DNA of 64,000 nt from Clostridiales bacterium UBA6114 (GTDB lineage Bacteria > Bacillota > Clostridia > Oscillospirales > Butyricicoccaceae): the NCBI GenBank assembly GCA_002423435.1, contig DIWE01000022.1:1-64000 (forward strand). Reading direction: 5' to 3'. The notes under the pieces were generated by a model. That model made no database searches. It was not told the origin of the DNA and was given only the letters and a program-made list of their open reading frames with translations. The translations under genes and the position numbers were made by a program. Position 1 is the stretch's first letter; each line of letters begins with the position of its first letter. Shown piece after piece: positions 43,362-51,857 of the stretch.

Positions 43362-44372
43362 TTAAGCGCCTTCCCCGAAACGGCGCCTGCAGATATCCGC
43401 AGCGGCCGTTATGGCCTTATAAAACTGTTTGTAGTCCGCGATGCCCTTGTATGCGATATCATAGGCCGTTCCGTGGGCGACCGTCGTGCGTACGAAAGGC
43501 AGTCCCGCCGTGATGACGGCGGCGGGGACATCCTTTGAAATCAGCTTGATCGCGATGTTTGAGGAATCGTGAAACAGCAGAATAAGCGCGTCGAACTCGC
43601 CCTTTTGCCCCCGCTCGTAAATAGTGTCGGCCGGCAGCGGATCGCTTATGCACACGCCCTCTTCGCGAAGTCTTTTGACCGCGGGCATAAAAATCTCCTG
43701 CTCCTCGCCGCCCAAAAGCCCTCCGTCCCCTGCATGGGGGTTAAATCCGGCAAGCCCGATTCTGGCGCTTTTAAACCCAAAGCTCTTGAGCGTAAGATCC
43801 GCTTTGGAGATAAACTCATAAAGCGTCCCGGTCGTGATCATCTCGATGGCCTTGCGCAGCGGAACATGGGTCGTCACCTGAAAAACATAGCATCCGCCCT
43901 GCAAAATGACCGTCGACGCTTTTTTAGCGCCGCCGAGATGGGCGAAAAGCTCGGTGGCCCCCATAAACGGCGAGCCCGCCATGCGCATCGCCTCCTTGTT
44001 GGTCGGCGCGGTGCAGGTGGCGTCGAGCTCCCCGCCCCGGATCAGCTTTACCGCCTCATGGATACAGCGTATCGCAAACTCCCCGTTTCCGGCCTGCAGT
44101 ACGCCCGGTATGTACTCGTAACGAAGCGGAAGGTCGATCAGATCGATTATACCGTATTCGCCGACGGCGTCCTCCGTTTTTTTAATGCAACGCACCGGCA
44201 TCGAAAGTCCTCTTGACTGGAGCGCCCGCTTTAACACCTCCCCGTTTCCGATCACAACGGGTACGCATTCTTCATACAGCTCTTTCTGCGCAAGGCACAT
44301 GCATACGACTTCAGGTCCGATGCCCGCCGGATCGCCTATCGTAATTCCGATCCGCGGTTTTGATTTATCCAT
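43362..44372 (-). CDS. PdxA-like 4-phospho-hydroxyacid dehydrogenase
   Basis: A 336-aa metal- and NAD-dependent oxidative decarboxylase of the PdxA family. The N-terminus GITIGDPAGIGPEV and the metal/substrate site GFNPHAGDGG are canonical. The usual C-terminal HDQG site is HDSSN here (FHDSSNIAIKL). That, and the location beside a kinase, aldolases and a TRAP transporter, point to the catabolic PdxA2 group, which turns 4-phospho-threonate or -erythronate into DHAP and CO2, rather than to vitamin B6 synthesis. Confidence 0.88.
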   Translation of the reverse strand: MDKSKPRIGITIGDPAGIGPEVVCMCLAQKELYEECVPVVIGNGEVLKRALQSRGLSMPVRCIKKTEDAVGEYGIIDLIDLPLRYEYIPGVLQAGNGEFAIRCIHEAVKLIRGGELDATCTAPTNKEAMRMAGSPFMGATELFAHLGGAKKASTVILQGGCYVFQVTTHVPLRKAIEMITTGTLYEFISKADLTLKSFGFKSARIGLAGFNPHAGDGGLLGGEEQEIFMPAVKRLREEGVCISDPLPADTIYERGQKGEFDALILLFHDSSNIAIKLISKDVPAAVITAGLPFVRTTVAHGTAYDIAYKGIADYKQFYKAITAAADICRRRFGEGA

Positions 44373-44406
44373 TGTCTCCCTCCCTTTTCAGATATCGTCG
44401 GCATGA

Positions 44407-45402
44407 TCAGCCCTTCAGTTTGCAGGCGATCTTTTCAATCAGCTCGGCGGACGGCGCTTTCCGGTCGATTTCAGAGACCTCGACGATCAGCCTGTACAGG
44501 TCGACGCCCTGTTCCCTTGCGACCTTCTCAAACAGCTTTGCAAAGCTCGAATGGCAGCCGGCGTAACCGTATATCAGATCGATGGGCTTGATCGCGCTCT
44601 GGTAGCCGTAAGCCTCCATCGCCGGGGCGAGCTCCTCGTCTATAAAGTGCAAAAGGGCGTAAAAGTCGATCTCCTGAAGCTTGCCGACCCTGCGGAGCAC
44701 CGCGACCGCGACCTCGGTGGCGAGATTTCCCGCGCTGCGCGCAAGCCCCATCAGGCCGCAATCCAGCGTCTGGGCTCCCGCCTCTGCCGCCGCGACCGCG
44801 TTTGCCGTCGAAAGGCCAAGATTGTTATGTCCGTGAAAGGCGACCGGGATATCGACAGATTTTGCCATCTCGGTTATGTATTCCCCGACCTGCTCGGGCG
44901 TCATGGTACCCGCCGAATCCATGATCGCAATTTCGTCAAGGCCGCATTTCGCAAGCATCTTTGCCTCCGCGGCCAGCTCCTTTGCGGAGAGAATATATCC
45001 CTTCATCATGGAATACCGGCATTTCATGCCGAAGGATTTTACCCGCCTGACACCCTCGCAGGAGGCCTCGCCGTCGCCCGCGTTCGCGCCGATGCGCAGA
45101 AACCGGAGGCCCTTGTTCGCGCAAAGCCTGATATTTTCCTCGGAAGTATTTTTATACCCTATGAACATGCCGATTTCCGCCTGGCTTATGTACGGCGCGG
45201 CAAGGTCCAGATACTCCTCGTCTGTAAGCGGTGAAATCGAGTTGTTCGCCGTATACGCGCCGACGCCCAGGCAATTGCCCATTTCAATAATCCTGATGTT
45301 GCTTTTTATCAGGCCCCTGATGATCAGCGTTGTGAGCTCGGCGGAAAAGCCCTTTCCCACTACATTTGCTCCGTCGCGCAATGTACAATCCAGTAATTGC
45401 AT
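44407..45402 (-). CDS. HMG-CoA-lyase-like aldolase (4-hydroxy-2-oxovalerate aldolase type)
   Basis: A 331-aa TIM-barrel protein of the DRE metallolyase family. The signature LLDCTLRDGANVVGKGF opens the protein (Asp-Arg-Glu type metal/catalytic site), and the metal-binding HGHNNLGLSTANAVAA is at about residue 195. Relatives cleave 4-hydroxy-2-oxo acids to pyruvate and an aldehyde. The acylating aldehyde dehydrogenase that normally accompanies DmpG/BphI is not present; a generic ALDH is encoded at the operon end. First gene of unit 3, under operator ATGCATCATGCAT. Confidence 0.87.
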   Translation of the reverse strand: MQLLDCTLRDGANVVGKGFSAELTTLIIRGLIKSNIRIIEMGNCLGVGAYTANNSISPLTDEEYLDLAAPYISQAEIGMFIGYKNTSEENIRLCANKGLRFLRIGANAGDGEASCEGVRRVKSFGMKCRYSMMKGYILSAKELAAEAKMLAKCGLDEIAIMDSAGTMTPEQVGEYITEMAKSVDIPVAFHGHNNLGLSTANAVAAAEAGAQTLDCGLMGLARSAGNLATEVAVAVLRRVGKLQEIDFYALLHFIDEELAPAMEAYGYQSAIKPIDLIYGYAGCHSSFAKLFEKVAREQGVDLYRLIVEVSEIDRKAPSAELIEKIACKLKG

Positions 45403-45500
45403 TCCGTTTCCTCCTCAGATTTTTTTGATATACATCCGAATGCCTTCATTTCTCCATCGCTTCCCTGATTTTCTGCGTTTTACATTCAGGCGTTCATCGT

Positions 45501-45519
45501 ATAATGCATCATGCATTAT
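45501..45519. promoter_or_regulatory. GntR operator, site 1
   Basis: A perfect 19-bp palindrome, ATAATGCAT-C-ATGCATTAT. It lies just downstream of the -10 box of the unit-3 promoter (minus strand), a blocking position. The core ATGCAT-Y-ATGCAT recurs at 45607-45619 and 47597-47609. Confidence 0.8.
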
Positions 45520-45528
45520 TTTATTGTT

Positions 45529-45557
45529 ACTTTATCACAAATCGATTTTAAAGTAAA
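45529..45557 (-). promoter_or_regulatory. Unit-3 operon promoter
   Basis: On the minus strand, TTTACT (45552-45557), a 17-bp spacer and TAAAGT (45529-45534), with operator site 1 over the start point. An inverted repeat TAGCTGT/ACAGCTA (about 45567-45592) lies just upstream. The gap 45403-45747 holds only this regulatory DNA. Confidence 0.6.
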
Positions 45558-45606
45558 GATTAAATATAGCTGTATTCAATAAAACACAGCTAAAAAATAA
45601 TTTTTC

Positions 45607-45619
45607 ATGCATTATGCAT
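45607..45619. promoter_or_regulatory. GntR operator, site 2
   Basis: ATGCATTATGCAT, just before a possible plus-strand promoter (TTGATA-N17-CTAGAC) of the GntR gene. It fits autoregulation. Confidence 0.75.
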
Positions 45620-45747
45620 TTTAAAGTTGATAAATCCATTGCCTATGTGCTAGACTGATTATAAAAACAATGGCTGCCGTATACGCCCGCGGAACGGTCT
45701 TTTCAGGCAGTGATTCGGCAATGAAAAAAAGGGGAAAAGAGTAATAT

Positions 45748-46428
45748 ATGGAAACATCGGAATTTAATTTTGCAATTGATGATTTGCGAAGCACCAGCGA
45801 CAAGGTCTGCGACACCATCCGGCGCGCGATTATATCCAAAACGCTGCCTGCCGGTGAACGTCTGGTGGAAGCCAAAATCGCCAAAGAGCTGAAGGTAAGC
45901 ATTACCCCCGTGCGGCAGGCGTTTGCCCGGCTTGCAAACCAGGGCCTATTGATCGTCTATCCGTTTAAGGGAACCTATGTCACCAAGATCACGAGGAAAT
46001 ACGTAAACGACGTCATTTTTGTCAGGAAATATCTCGAGTCCGCCGCCGCGGATCTTTGCTTTGACAAGCTGAGCAAGGAAGATGCGGATACCCTCCTTTC
46101 ATACTGCGATATGTCGGAAAAATTTTTTAACGAGGGCAACCTGTATGCGGCGATCGACTATGACATCATGTTCCACAATTACTTTTTCGACCGCTGCGGC
46201 AACGAGCTTCTCGTCGCGATGTGGAACAGCATCAGAAGCCGCATCCAGTACATCCAGTCTTACAACAAGCCCAAAACGCTTCCGCCCGACTATATGCAGA
46301 TGCGCCACGGCGGTATGGTCGAGGCGATCCGCAAGGGCGACAAGCAGGAATTTATCGAGCTTTTACGGTTTCATATTGAAACCTCAAATAACTACGCCAC
46401 CTATCATTCGGAGGACGAATCGGAGTAA
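45748..46428 (+). CDS. GntR-family regulator, FCD subgroup (regulator of unit 3)
   Basis: A 226-aa protein with a winged helix (about residues 12-78, LVEAKIAKELKVSITPVRQAF) and an FCD domain (about 85-215, with Asp/His ligands in DIMFHNYFFDRC and a later His in LRFHIETSNN). It lies between the divergent unit-3 operon and the Ldh-family gene at 46518. All three promoters in this neighbourhood carry the same ATGCATYATGCAT palindrome, so they form its likely regulon. Ligand probably a sugar acid. Confidence 0.92.
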   Translation: METSEFNFAIDDLRSTSDKVCDTIRRAIISKTLPAGERLVEAKIAKELKVSITPVRQAFARLANQGLLIVYPFKGTYVTKITRKYVNDVIFVRKYLESAAADLCFDKLSKEDADTLLSYCDMSEKFFNEGNLYAAIDYDIMFHNYFFDRCGNELLVAMWNSIRSRIQYIQSYNKPKTLPPDYMQMRHGGMVEAIRKGDKQEFIELLRFHIETSNNYATYHSEDESE

Positions 46429-46471
46429 AACGGCGTCGCCGGATTTCCTTCACATATGAATATCAGGCATG

Positions 46472-46501
46472 AAAAGTCCGGACATATTGTCCGGCTTTTT
46501 T
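46472..46501 (+). terminator. Terminator of the GntR gene
   Basis: CCGGACA/TGTCCGG with loop TAT, preceded by AAAAGT and followed by CTTTTTT, 44 nt after the GntR stop. Confidence 0.85.
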
Positions 46502-46517
46502 CATTTCTCCCGTTTGC

Positions 46518-47564
46518 TCAGATCAGAAACGGCACACCGGATTTCTCGCCCAGCTCGCGAAGCTCTTCGTAAACGATGTCGGAAAGTTCAATGCCGTTTT
46601 TCCGGCGCTCCCTTCTGCGGTTATGCTCAATCTCGCCCGGCACAAAAAGCTCGTCAACGCCGTCGTTTTTGGGAAGCGCCTTGATTTCGGCGATCATCTG
46701 CTCCATGCGCGTCTTAAAACGGTCGACCTGAATGAATTTGGAGATGTCGATCGCGCAGAAAAATTGACCCAAATCCTGCGGATTTTCAAAATCGCTCCAC
46801 ATATTGTTCAGATGCGGGCCGAATTCGGCGCCGCTCAGTATGCCGCACAGCACCTCTATAAACAAGGCCAGGCCGTATCCCTTCGGGCCTCCGATCGGGA
46901 CAACGCTGCCCTTGACCCCTTCGGCGGCGTCTGTCGTGGGCTTTCCGTCCTTGGTGAGAGCCCAGCCGAGAGGGATTTCCTTTCCGAGCTTGGCAGCTAG
47001 TATGACCTTTCCCATTGCAACCACGCTCGGCGCCATGTCGAGGATCATCGGGTCATTCGTGGTCGGAACGCCGATCGCGAGCGGATTTGTGCCCAGATAG
47101 GGTTTTGAGCTGCCCCAGGGCGCGATGTTCGGCGGCGCGTTGGTCCCCGTCACCCCGACCATGTTTTCGTCGGCCGCAAGCTTAACATAATAGGAAGCCA
47201 TCCCATAATGATTGGAATTTCTGACCGTTGCAAAGCAGCATCCGTTTTCCTTTGCCTTTTCAACGCACCGCTTCATAGTGTAAACGCCGGTCACCATGCC
47301 CATCGAATTGCAGGCGTCAAGCGCCATGCTCGCCGGGTATTCCTTTTCGACATTAACCTGAGACCTCTTGCTGACCACACCCGTTTCAAGCCTTTTTAAG
47401 TAAATCGCCATGCGGCTTACACCATGTGATTCCACACCGCACAGGTCGGCGTCAACCAGGCTGTCGGCTACGATAAAGGCGTCTTCCCGCGACACACCCT
47501 GCGCCTCAATCAGTTTTTGACAATAACTGCGCAAATCCTCCCAATGGACCTTATGTATCCCCAC
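46518..47564 (-). CDS. Ldh-family (malate/L-lactate-type) oxidoreductase
   Basis: A 348-aa NAD(P)-dependent 2-hydroxyacid oxidoreductase, paralogous to the protein at 21249. It shows CGVESHGVSRMAIYLKRLE, CCFATVRNSNHYGMASYY, GTNPLAIGVPT and GPKGYGLALFIEVLCG. The start is GTG at 47564 with AAGGGAG 9 nt upstream. Its promoter region carries operator site 3 of the neighbouring GntR protein, so it belongs to the unit-3 pathway although it forms its own transcript. Confidence 0.9.
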   Translation of the reverse strand: MGIHKVHWEDLRSYCQKLIEAQGVSREDAFIVADSLVDADLCGVESHGVSRMAIYLKRLETGVVSKRSQVNVEKEYPASMALDACNSMGMVTGVYTMKRCVEKAKENGCCFATVRNSNHYGMASYYVKLAADENMVGVTGTNAPPNIAPWGSSKPYLGTNPLAIGVPTTNDPMILDMAPSVVAMGKVILAAKLGKEIPLGWALTKDGKPTTDAAEGVKGSVVPIGGPKGYGLALFIEVLCGILSGAEFGPHLNNMWSDFENPQDLGQFFCAIDISKFIQVDRFKTRMEQMIAEIKALPKNDGVDELFVPGEIEHNRRRERRKNGIELSDIVYEELRELGEKSGVPFLI

Positions 47565-47596
47565 TCTGACCGTCTCCCTTTAATAAGTATTTTTCG

Positions 47597-47609
47597 ATGC
47601 ATCATGCAT
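47597..47609. promoter_or_regulatory. GntR operator, site 3
   Basis: ATGCATCATGCAT, identical to the core of site 1, 33 bp upstream of the Ldh-family start codon. It ties this gene to the GntR protein encoded at 45748. Confidence 0.75.
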
Positions 47610-47743
47610 GATATCTTATCCGAATTATACCATGGCCGCTTTGAAAAGTAAATAGTGACTTCCGAGCAAACCGATTTATCGTTTATTTCAGCGGCTTAAG
47701 CCGTGCGAACGACCCGGGGCATCGGCATATCTTTGTTGTAAAA

Positions 47744-47783
47744 GCGCCCGAAAAGTCCGGCTAAAGCCGGACTTTTCGGGCGC
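47744..47783 (-). terminator. Terminator of unit 4 (larA-like gene)
   Basis: An 18-bp perfect stem (GCGCCCGAAAAGTCCGGC and its complement) with a 4-nt loop, followed on the minus strand by TTTTAC. It shares AAAAGTCCGG with the terminator at 46472. Confidence 0.8.
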
Positions 47784-47795
47784 AAAATATATTGT

Positions 47796-49064
47796 TTACT
47801 CGAGAACATGCGGGATAATGTTCGCGGCCTGCGCCATTACGGTAATAATCTCGGCCGGCTTACCCGAAAGCGACCGATCTACGGCCGACTGGAGAGTCGG
47901 GGCCCATTCCAGCTTCGCGTCATAGAGCTCCTTTTCGCCGATCTGATCCGTGACGACGATTACGCGGCCTTTGAGCAGTGCCCGGGCAAAATTGAACGCC
48001 TTATTGTTTCCAACGTTAAAGCCCTCTTTTGCATAACGCTCTATGATTTCCTGCGGCGTTTTTCCCTCGATCATCCACCGGCGGAAGTTTTCCTCGCCGA
48101 AGCCGTCCCTGCACTCGGCCACGATAATAAAGGTACAGCCGGGCTTCCCGATGACCTCCGCGACCGAGAGCGCTTTTTGCGACTGGTAAAGATCGATGTC
48201 CCGCGGAAAGCCTCCGGGGCTGGCCACAATAATATCGGCGCGTTTCGGGATTTCCACCTCGCTGACCGCTTTACACATGGCCACGCCCGCCTGATGGGCG
48301 ATTTCCAGGTCGCCGGCGACGAAATTGATAAACTGCTTATTAGGGTCCTGCACGGCGTTTACTATGTATTTGACGCCGACCTTTTTTGCCGCGGCCAAGG
48401 CGATCTCATGAAACGGATTCCCATAAATGAATCCCATGGCCGGTTCATATTGGTAAACCGGAAAGGAGTGGTGGATATGCAGTGTTTTCAGGCTCGCCAC
48501 TCCGGGAACAATACTTTTTCTGCCGCCGCTGTAGCCCGCGGTATGGATAGGGGCTATCAGGCCGGTCGTTATCAGCAGGGAGCATTCGGTAACCAGGCGG
48601 TTTAAGTAAATGGGCATACCTGTGTCTGTGTCGCCGACGTAAACCATATTGGCATCGTCACGGCAATCATGCGCCACCATCTGCAGCCGTTTTCGATATT
48701 CTTCCCCGACGATCTGATCCATTTCCCCAATCGTCGGAGAGCGGTGGCTTCCGGTTGCAAACAAAACTTTAACCTGATTATCACGAATGCCGACCGATTT
48801 AAGCCTGCCCATGACTTCCTTCATAATCAGCCGATTGGGCCCCGGACGGGTATGATCGTTCACAACGATGACCACCGTATCCCGGGCCTTTGCCAATTCT
48901 TCCAGGCGGGGGGCCGAGTAGGGATGATCCATCGCCTTCCTTAATAAAACGGGGAGGGCTTCGCCGACAATGCTTTTTTTTGCCTCAACCAACTGAATTT
49001 TTATAGAATCCTCAACCTGTGCCGTCTGCTCTCCGGCCCCATAGGGAACGCTGATTTTCTGCAT
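47796..49064 (-). CDS. LarA-family nickel-pincer racemase/epimerase
   Basis: A 422-aa protein of the lactate-racemase LarA (DUF2088) family. The residues that hold the nickel-pincer cofactor and act on substrate in LarA are all at matching places: H107 (FATGSHRSP), H174 (HTAGYSGG), K183 (GGRKSIVPG) and H199 (HIHHSFPV). It is therefore likely to racemise or epimerise a 2-hydroxy acid. No LarB, LarC or LarE genes for cofactor synthesis are in the window. It follows the 2-hydroxycarboxylate transporter gene by 9 bp without a clear ribosome site, suggesting translational coupling. Confidence 0.9.
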   Translation of the reverse strand: MQKISVPYGAGEQTAQVEDSIKIQLVEAKKSIVGEALPVLLRKAMDHPYSAPRLEELAKARDTVVIVVNDHTRPGPNRLIMKEVMGRLKSVGIRDNQVKVLFATGSHRSPTIGEMDQIVGEEYRKRLQMVAHDCRDDANMVYVGDTDTGMPIYLNRLVTECSLLITTGLIAPIHTAGYSGGRKSIVPGVASLKTLHIHHSFPVYQYEPAMGFIYGNPFHEIALAAAKKVGVKYIVNAVQDPNKQFINFVAGDLEIAHQAGVAMCKAVSEVEIPKRADIIVASPGGFPRDIDLYQSQKALSVAEVIGKPGCTFIIVAECRDGFGEENFRRWMIEGKTPQEIIERYAKEGFNVGNNKAFNFARALLKGRVIVVTDQIGEKELYDAKLEWAPTLQSAVDRSLSGKPAEIITVMAQAANIIPHVLE

Positions 49065-49073
49065 AACGGATCG

Positions 49074-50384
49074 TCACAGGCCATAGCCGATAAGCGGCGC
49101 CAAAACGCTTGCGATGAGAATGATAATCGCGCCGCCGATTCGGGATGAAATCTGCGCAAAAGGCATCAGCTCCATCCGGTTTGCCGCGCCAAGCGTGGCG
49201 ATATCGCCCGACCCGCCCATGTTGGCCATACAGAGCCCCGCGGTGATCGCGCATTCAACCTGATAAAAGCCCAGCGCCTTTCCGATAAACCACGGCCCCA
49301 GGATCGCGCCTAGAAGCGTCATCAAAACAAGGATAAAATATGTGGCGTTTAAGTTGGCGATCACGACCGCGAGGTCCGTATATACAAAGCCTATGCTGAA
49401 CAGCACGCACGGAATCGCAACCCTCATAATAAAGGAGTACCACTGATACACGTCCTCCTGAAGCCGTTCCGGAAAGACGCCGGAAATCTTGCATACCGCG
49501 CACGACAGGATCGTCCATGCATAGTAATGTATGCTTGGAACCAGTTTGCTGATCAATATGCCTATGGTGAAGAAGATGCCCGTTATGATAAAGCCTCTGC
49601 CCATAGCCAGCGGGTCGAGCGGTTTTTTCTCCCTGGCGGCCTCATCCGGGGTGATTGCACTTCTCATAAGCCTGCCGTTGCCTGTGGTCTTGGGAAATTT
49701 GTTGCCGACGCTGTTCAATATCCCCGCGGAGACGACCGCAAGGGCATTCCCGATGACGACGGCCGGCATAATCATTGAAAGATAATAAGCGTTGTCTTTC
49801 GACATGGCGGCCGCATAGGTCGCGGCCGTGGGAACGGCCCCCGCCGACGTGCCGCCTCCCATAATCGGAAGGGAAACAAACAAAATTGCCTGCCTCCACC
49901 CGTACCCCATGATCTGCCCGGTTATGGCGGTCAGCCCGAAGGCCAGGGCGATCCCGCCGAGAATCGGGACAAAGTATAAAGCGCCGGCTTTAATCAGAAG
50001 CTTTCGGTCCATGGCAAGTATACTGCCGCAAATCAAAGCGCCCACGACCCAGCCGATATAATCCATTGATTTCACGAAATCCGAGATCAACGTTGTGGTG
50101 CTTTCGGAAAACACGTTAAAATACATCAGCACTGCGGCGCCGAAAATGGCGACAAACGAGCCGCCTCCCAGATAAGTATTAACGACAGGGACGGTCTCTC
50201 CTACCTTATCCAGCATGATGCCGAAAACCGTGCAGATCGTATAGGCGCCTAAAAATCCCTTCGGACTTGCATCGAAGATAATCCCCAGAACGGTAATGAA
50301 GAAAAACAAAAGAAAATACTTTCCGGGCACATACCCGAAATACAGATTATCCCAGAAATTCGCTTTCTTCTCCAAGGTCTCCAC
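49074..50384 (-). CDS. 2-hydroxycarboxylate transporter (2HCT family)
   Basis: A 436-aa carrier with about 11 hydrophobic segments. The two Gly-rich re-entrant loops of the family are present, LGGGSFVAIFGAAVL near residue 72 and IMGGGTSAGAVPTA near 174. 2HCT members (CitS, MaeN, CimH) move citrate, malate or lactate by Na+ symport or exchange. With a sugar-acid dehydratase upstream and a LarA-type racemase downstream, a 2-hydroxy acid is the expected cargo. The start is GTG at 50384 behind AAAGGGG. Confidence 0.88.
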   Translation of the reverse strand: METLEKKANFWDNLYFGYVPGKYFLLFFFITVLGIIFDASPKGFLGAYTICTVFGIMLDKVGETVPVVNTYLGGGSFVAIFGAAVLMYFNVFSESTTTLISDFVKSMDYIGWVVGALICGSILAMDRKLLIKAGALYFVPILGGIALAFGLTAITGQIMGYGWRQAILFVSLPIMGGGTSAGAVPTAATYAAAMSKDNAYYLSMIMPAVVIGNALAVVSAGILNSVGNKFPKTTGNGRLMRSAITPDEAAREKKPLDPLAMGRGFIITGIFFTIGILISKLVPSIHYYAWTILSCAVCKISGVFPERLQEDVYQWYSFIMRVAIPCVLFSIGFVYTDLAVVIANLNATYFILVLMTLLGAILGPWFIGKALGFYQVECAITAGLCMANMGGSGDIATLGAANRMELMPFAQISSRIGGAIIILIASVLAPLIGYGL

Positions 50385-50437
50385 AATGCTACCCCTTTCA
50401 TCACGTTAAAAATATTGCGGCACACAGTGCCGGACGA

Positions 50438-51625
50438 TTACTGGTCAACAATGGAGCCGTCGATATGCAGCCTGGTATTGATCGTCCTTCTTTTGTACGG
50501 GAACTTTGTTTCCACATCGTCCACCAGCTCCACGCCGATGCCGGGATCGGCCGGGAGACAAGCAAACCCGTTTTCCACCTTTGGAACCCATGTCACCATA
50601 TCGCTTTGCCGGAAGGATTTCCGGTCCATTTGATCGGTGCTGGTGTAACGTTCGGTGGCGGAAATCCCTTCATGATCCGGCAGCTCCTGAATCGCGAAAT
50701 TCTCGACGGCGGCAGCCACCTGCATACAGGCGGCAGTGCTCACGGGACTGAGCGGATTATGGGGCACGATCAGCGCGCCGTGAGCCTCGGCAATCGCCGC
50801 GATCTTTTTGGTGCCCGTGATGCCCCCGCAAACGCAGACGCTGGTGCGGACATACGACATGGCGTTTCGGCCGAGCAGCATCTGAAACTCCTGAATCGTA
50901 TGGATTCTCTCCCCTGTTGCAACAGGGACATTGATCTTATTCGCGATCAGCGCCATGGAATCAAAGTTGTCCGGAATAACCGGATCTTCAAGGAAAAACG
51001 GCGTATACGGTTCGACTTTATGCGCAAAGGCGATCGCTTCGCCGGGCTTCATTCTGCGGTGCAGCTCCAGGCAAAGGTCCATATCGTCCCCCACGGCCTC
51101 GCGGATCAGCCGCACGCGGTCGGCCGCCTCGTTAATCATCTTTGCGTAGCTCTCATAATACGGCTTGCTTCTCGGTTCGTCCAAAAAGGGCGAAAGATGG
51201 CCGACCGCATTATATCCGGCCTCCTTTGCCTTTACACAGCTGTCGATCAGTTCCTCGGTGGTCGATCCGCCGACATGGTAATAGGTTCTTATTTTATCTC
51301 TGCATTTGCCGCCCAGGAGGCTGTATACCGGCACATCGTAGTACTTCCCAGCAATGTCCCACAGCGCGATGTCAATCGCGCTGATGGCCCCCATTACGGC
51401 CGCGCCTCTGAAATGAAAGCAACGATACATGTACTGCCAGTGATGCTCGATCTGCAGGGGGTCTTTATCGATCAGATACGTCCGAAACGAGTTTATTGCC
51501 TCGGCGGACGCATCTAAAAACCCCCACGCTCCCGATTCCCCCACGCCTACTATGCCCTCGTCCGTATAAACCTTGACGTAAAGAAAACTGTTTGCGGGGA
51601 CGGCCCGGACATCAATGATCTTCAT
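50438..51625 (-). CDS. Enolase-superfamily sugar-acid dehydratase (DgoD-like)
   Basis: A 395-aa mandelate-racemase-type enzyme. Mg ligands are Glu in CLELHRRM, Glu in FLEDPVI and Glu in ATGERI, with a candidate catalytic His in IVPHNPLSP. This is the galactonate-dehydratase-like arrangement. First gene of unit 4, with AAAAGGAGGG 8 nt upstream of the ATG and a TTGGTATGACCA operator before that. It would turn an aldonic acid into a 2-keto-3-deoxy acid. Confidence 0.9.
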   Translation of the reverse strand: MKIIDVRAVPANSFLYVKVYTDEGIVGVGESGAWGFLDASAEAINSFRTYLIDKDPLQIEHHWQYMYRCFHFRGAAVMGAISAIDIALWDIAGKYYDVPVYSLLGGKCRDKIRTYYHVGGSTTEELIDSCVKAKEAGYNAVGHLSPFLDEPRSKPYYESYAKMINEAADRVRLIREAVGDDMDLCLELHRRMKPGEAIAFAHKVEPYTPFFLEDPVIPDNFDSMALIANKINVPVATGERIHTIQEFQMLLGRNAMSYVRTSVCVCGGITGTKKIAAIAEAHGALIVPHNPLSPVSTAACMQVAAAVENFAIQELPDHEGISATERYTSTDQMDRKSFRQSDMVTWVPKVENGFACLPADPGIGVELVDDVETKFPYKRRTINTRLHIDGSIVDQ

Positions 51626-51642
51626 TCATTTCCCTCCTTTTG

Positions 51643-51654
51643 TTGGTATGACCA
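51643..51654. promoter_or_regulatory. FadR/LldR-type operator, site 1
   Basis: TTGGTATGACCA, between the promoter and ribosome site of unit 4. It matches the TGGT-N3-ACCA style of FadR/LldR/PdhR operators. Sites 2 and 3 are at 51733 and 52585. Confidence 0.65.
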
Positions 51655-51670
51655 CATCGCCGTTATTATT

Positions 51671-51700
51671 ATTCTATAATTTCCATTTATATGGTGTCAA
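51671..51700 (-). promoter_or_regulatory. Unit-4 promoter
   Basis: On the minus strand, TTGACA (51695-51700), an 18-bp spacer and TAGAAT (51671-51676). Operator site 1 lies about 17 bp downstream of the -10 box. Confidence 0.65.
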
Positions 51701-51732
51701 TACGTTTTAAAATGTTTGTACGAATCAACAAA

Positions 51733-51744
51733 TTGGTCAGACCT
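51733..51744. promoter_or_regulatory. FadR/LldR-type operator, site 2
   Basis: TTGGTCAGACCT, between the divergent unit-4 and GntR promoters. One transversion from the ideal palindrome TTGGTCNGACCAA. Confidence 0.6.
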
Positions 51745-51799
51745 TATCTGTTCATTCATACAAAATTTGTAATCCCGAACCGTTTTTTTTGTTTAGACA

Positions 51800-51828
51800 T
51801 TGAAAAGTTTGGGCGATTATTATAAACT
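51800..51828 (+). promoter_or_regulatory. Promoter of the FadR-like GntR gene
   Basis: TTGAAA, a 17-bp spacer and TAAACT (51823-51828), 30 nt upstream of the ATG. Confidence 0.45.
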
Positions 51829-51857
51829 AAATCAGTCCAAATGTTGCAAGGAGTTAT

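Noticed and set aside
45567..45592. The TAGCTGT/ACAGCTA inverted repeat as a fourth operator for the GntR protein.
   Set aside because: It does not match ATGCATYATGCAT and occurs once; listed only in passing with the promoter.
50465..51517. A 350-codon plus-strand open frame.
   Set aside because: It is antisense to the DgoD-like dehydratase, His/Arg-rich and without a ribosome site; high-GC third positions produce such shadows.
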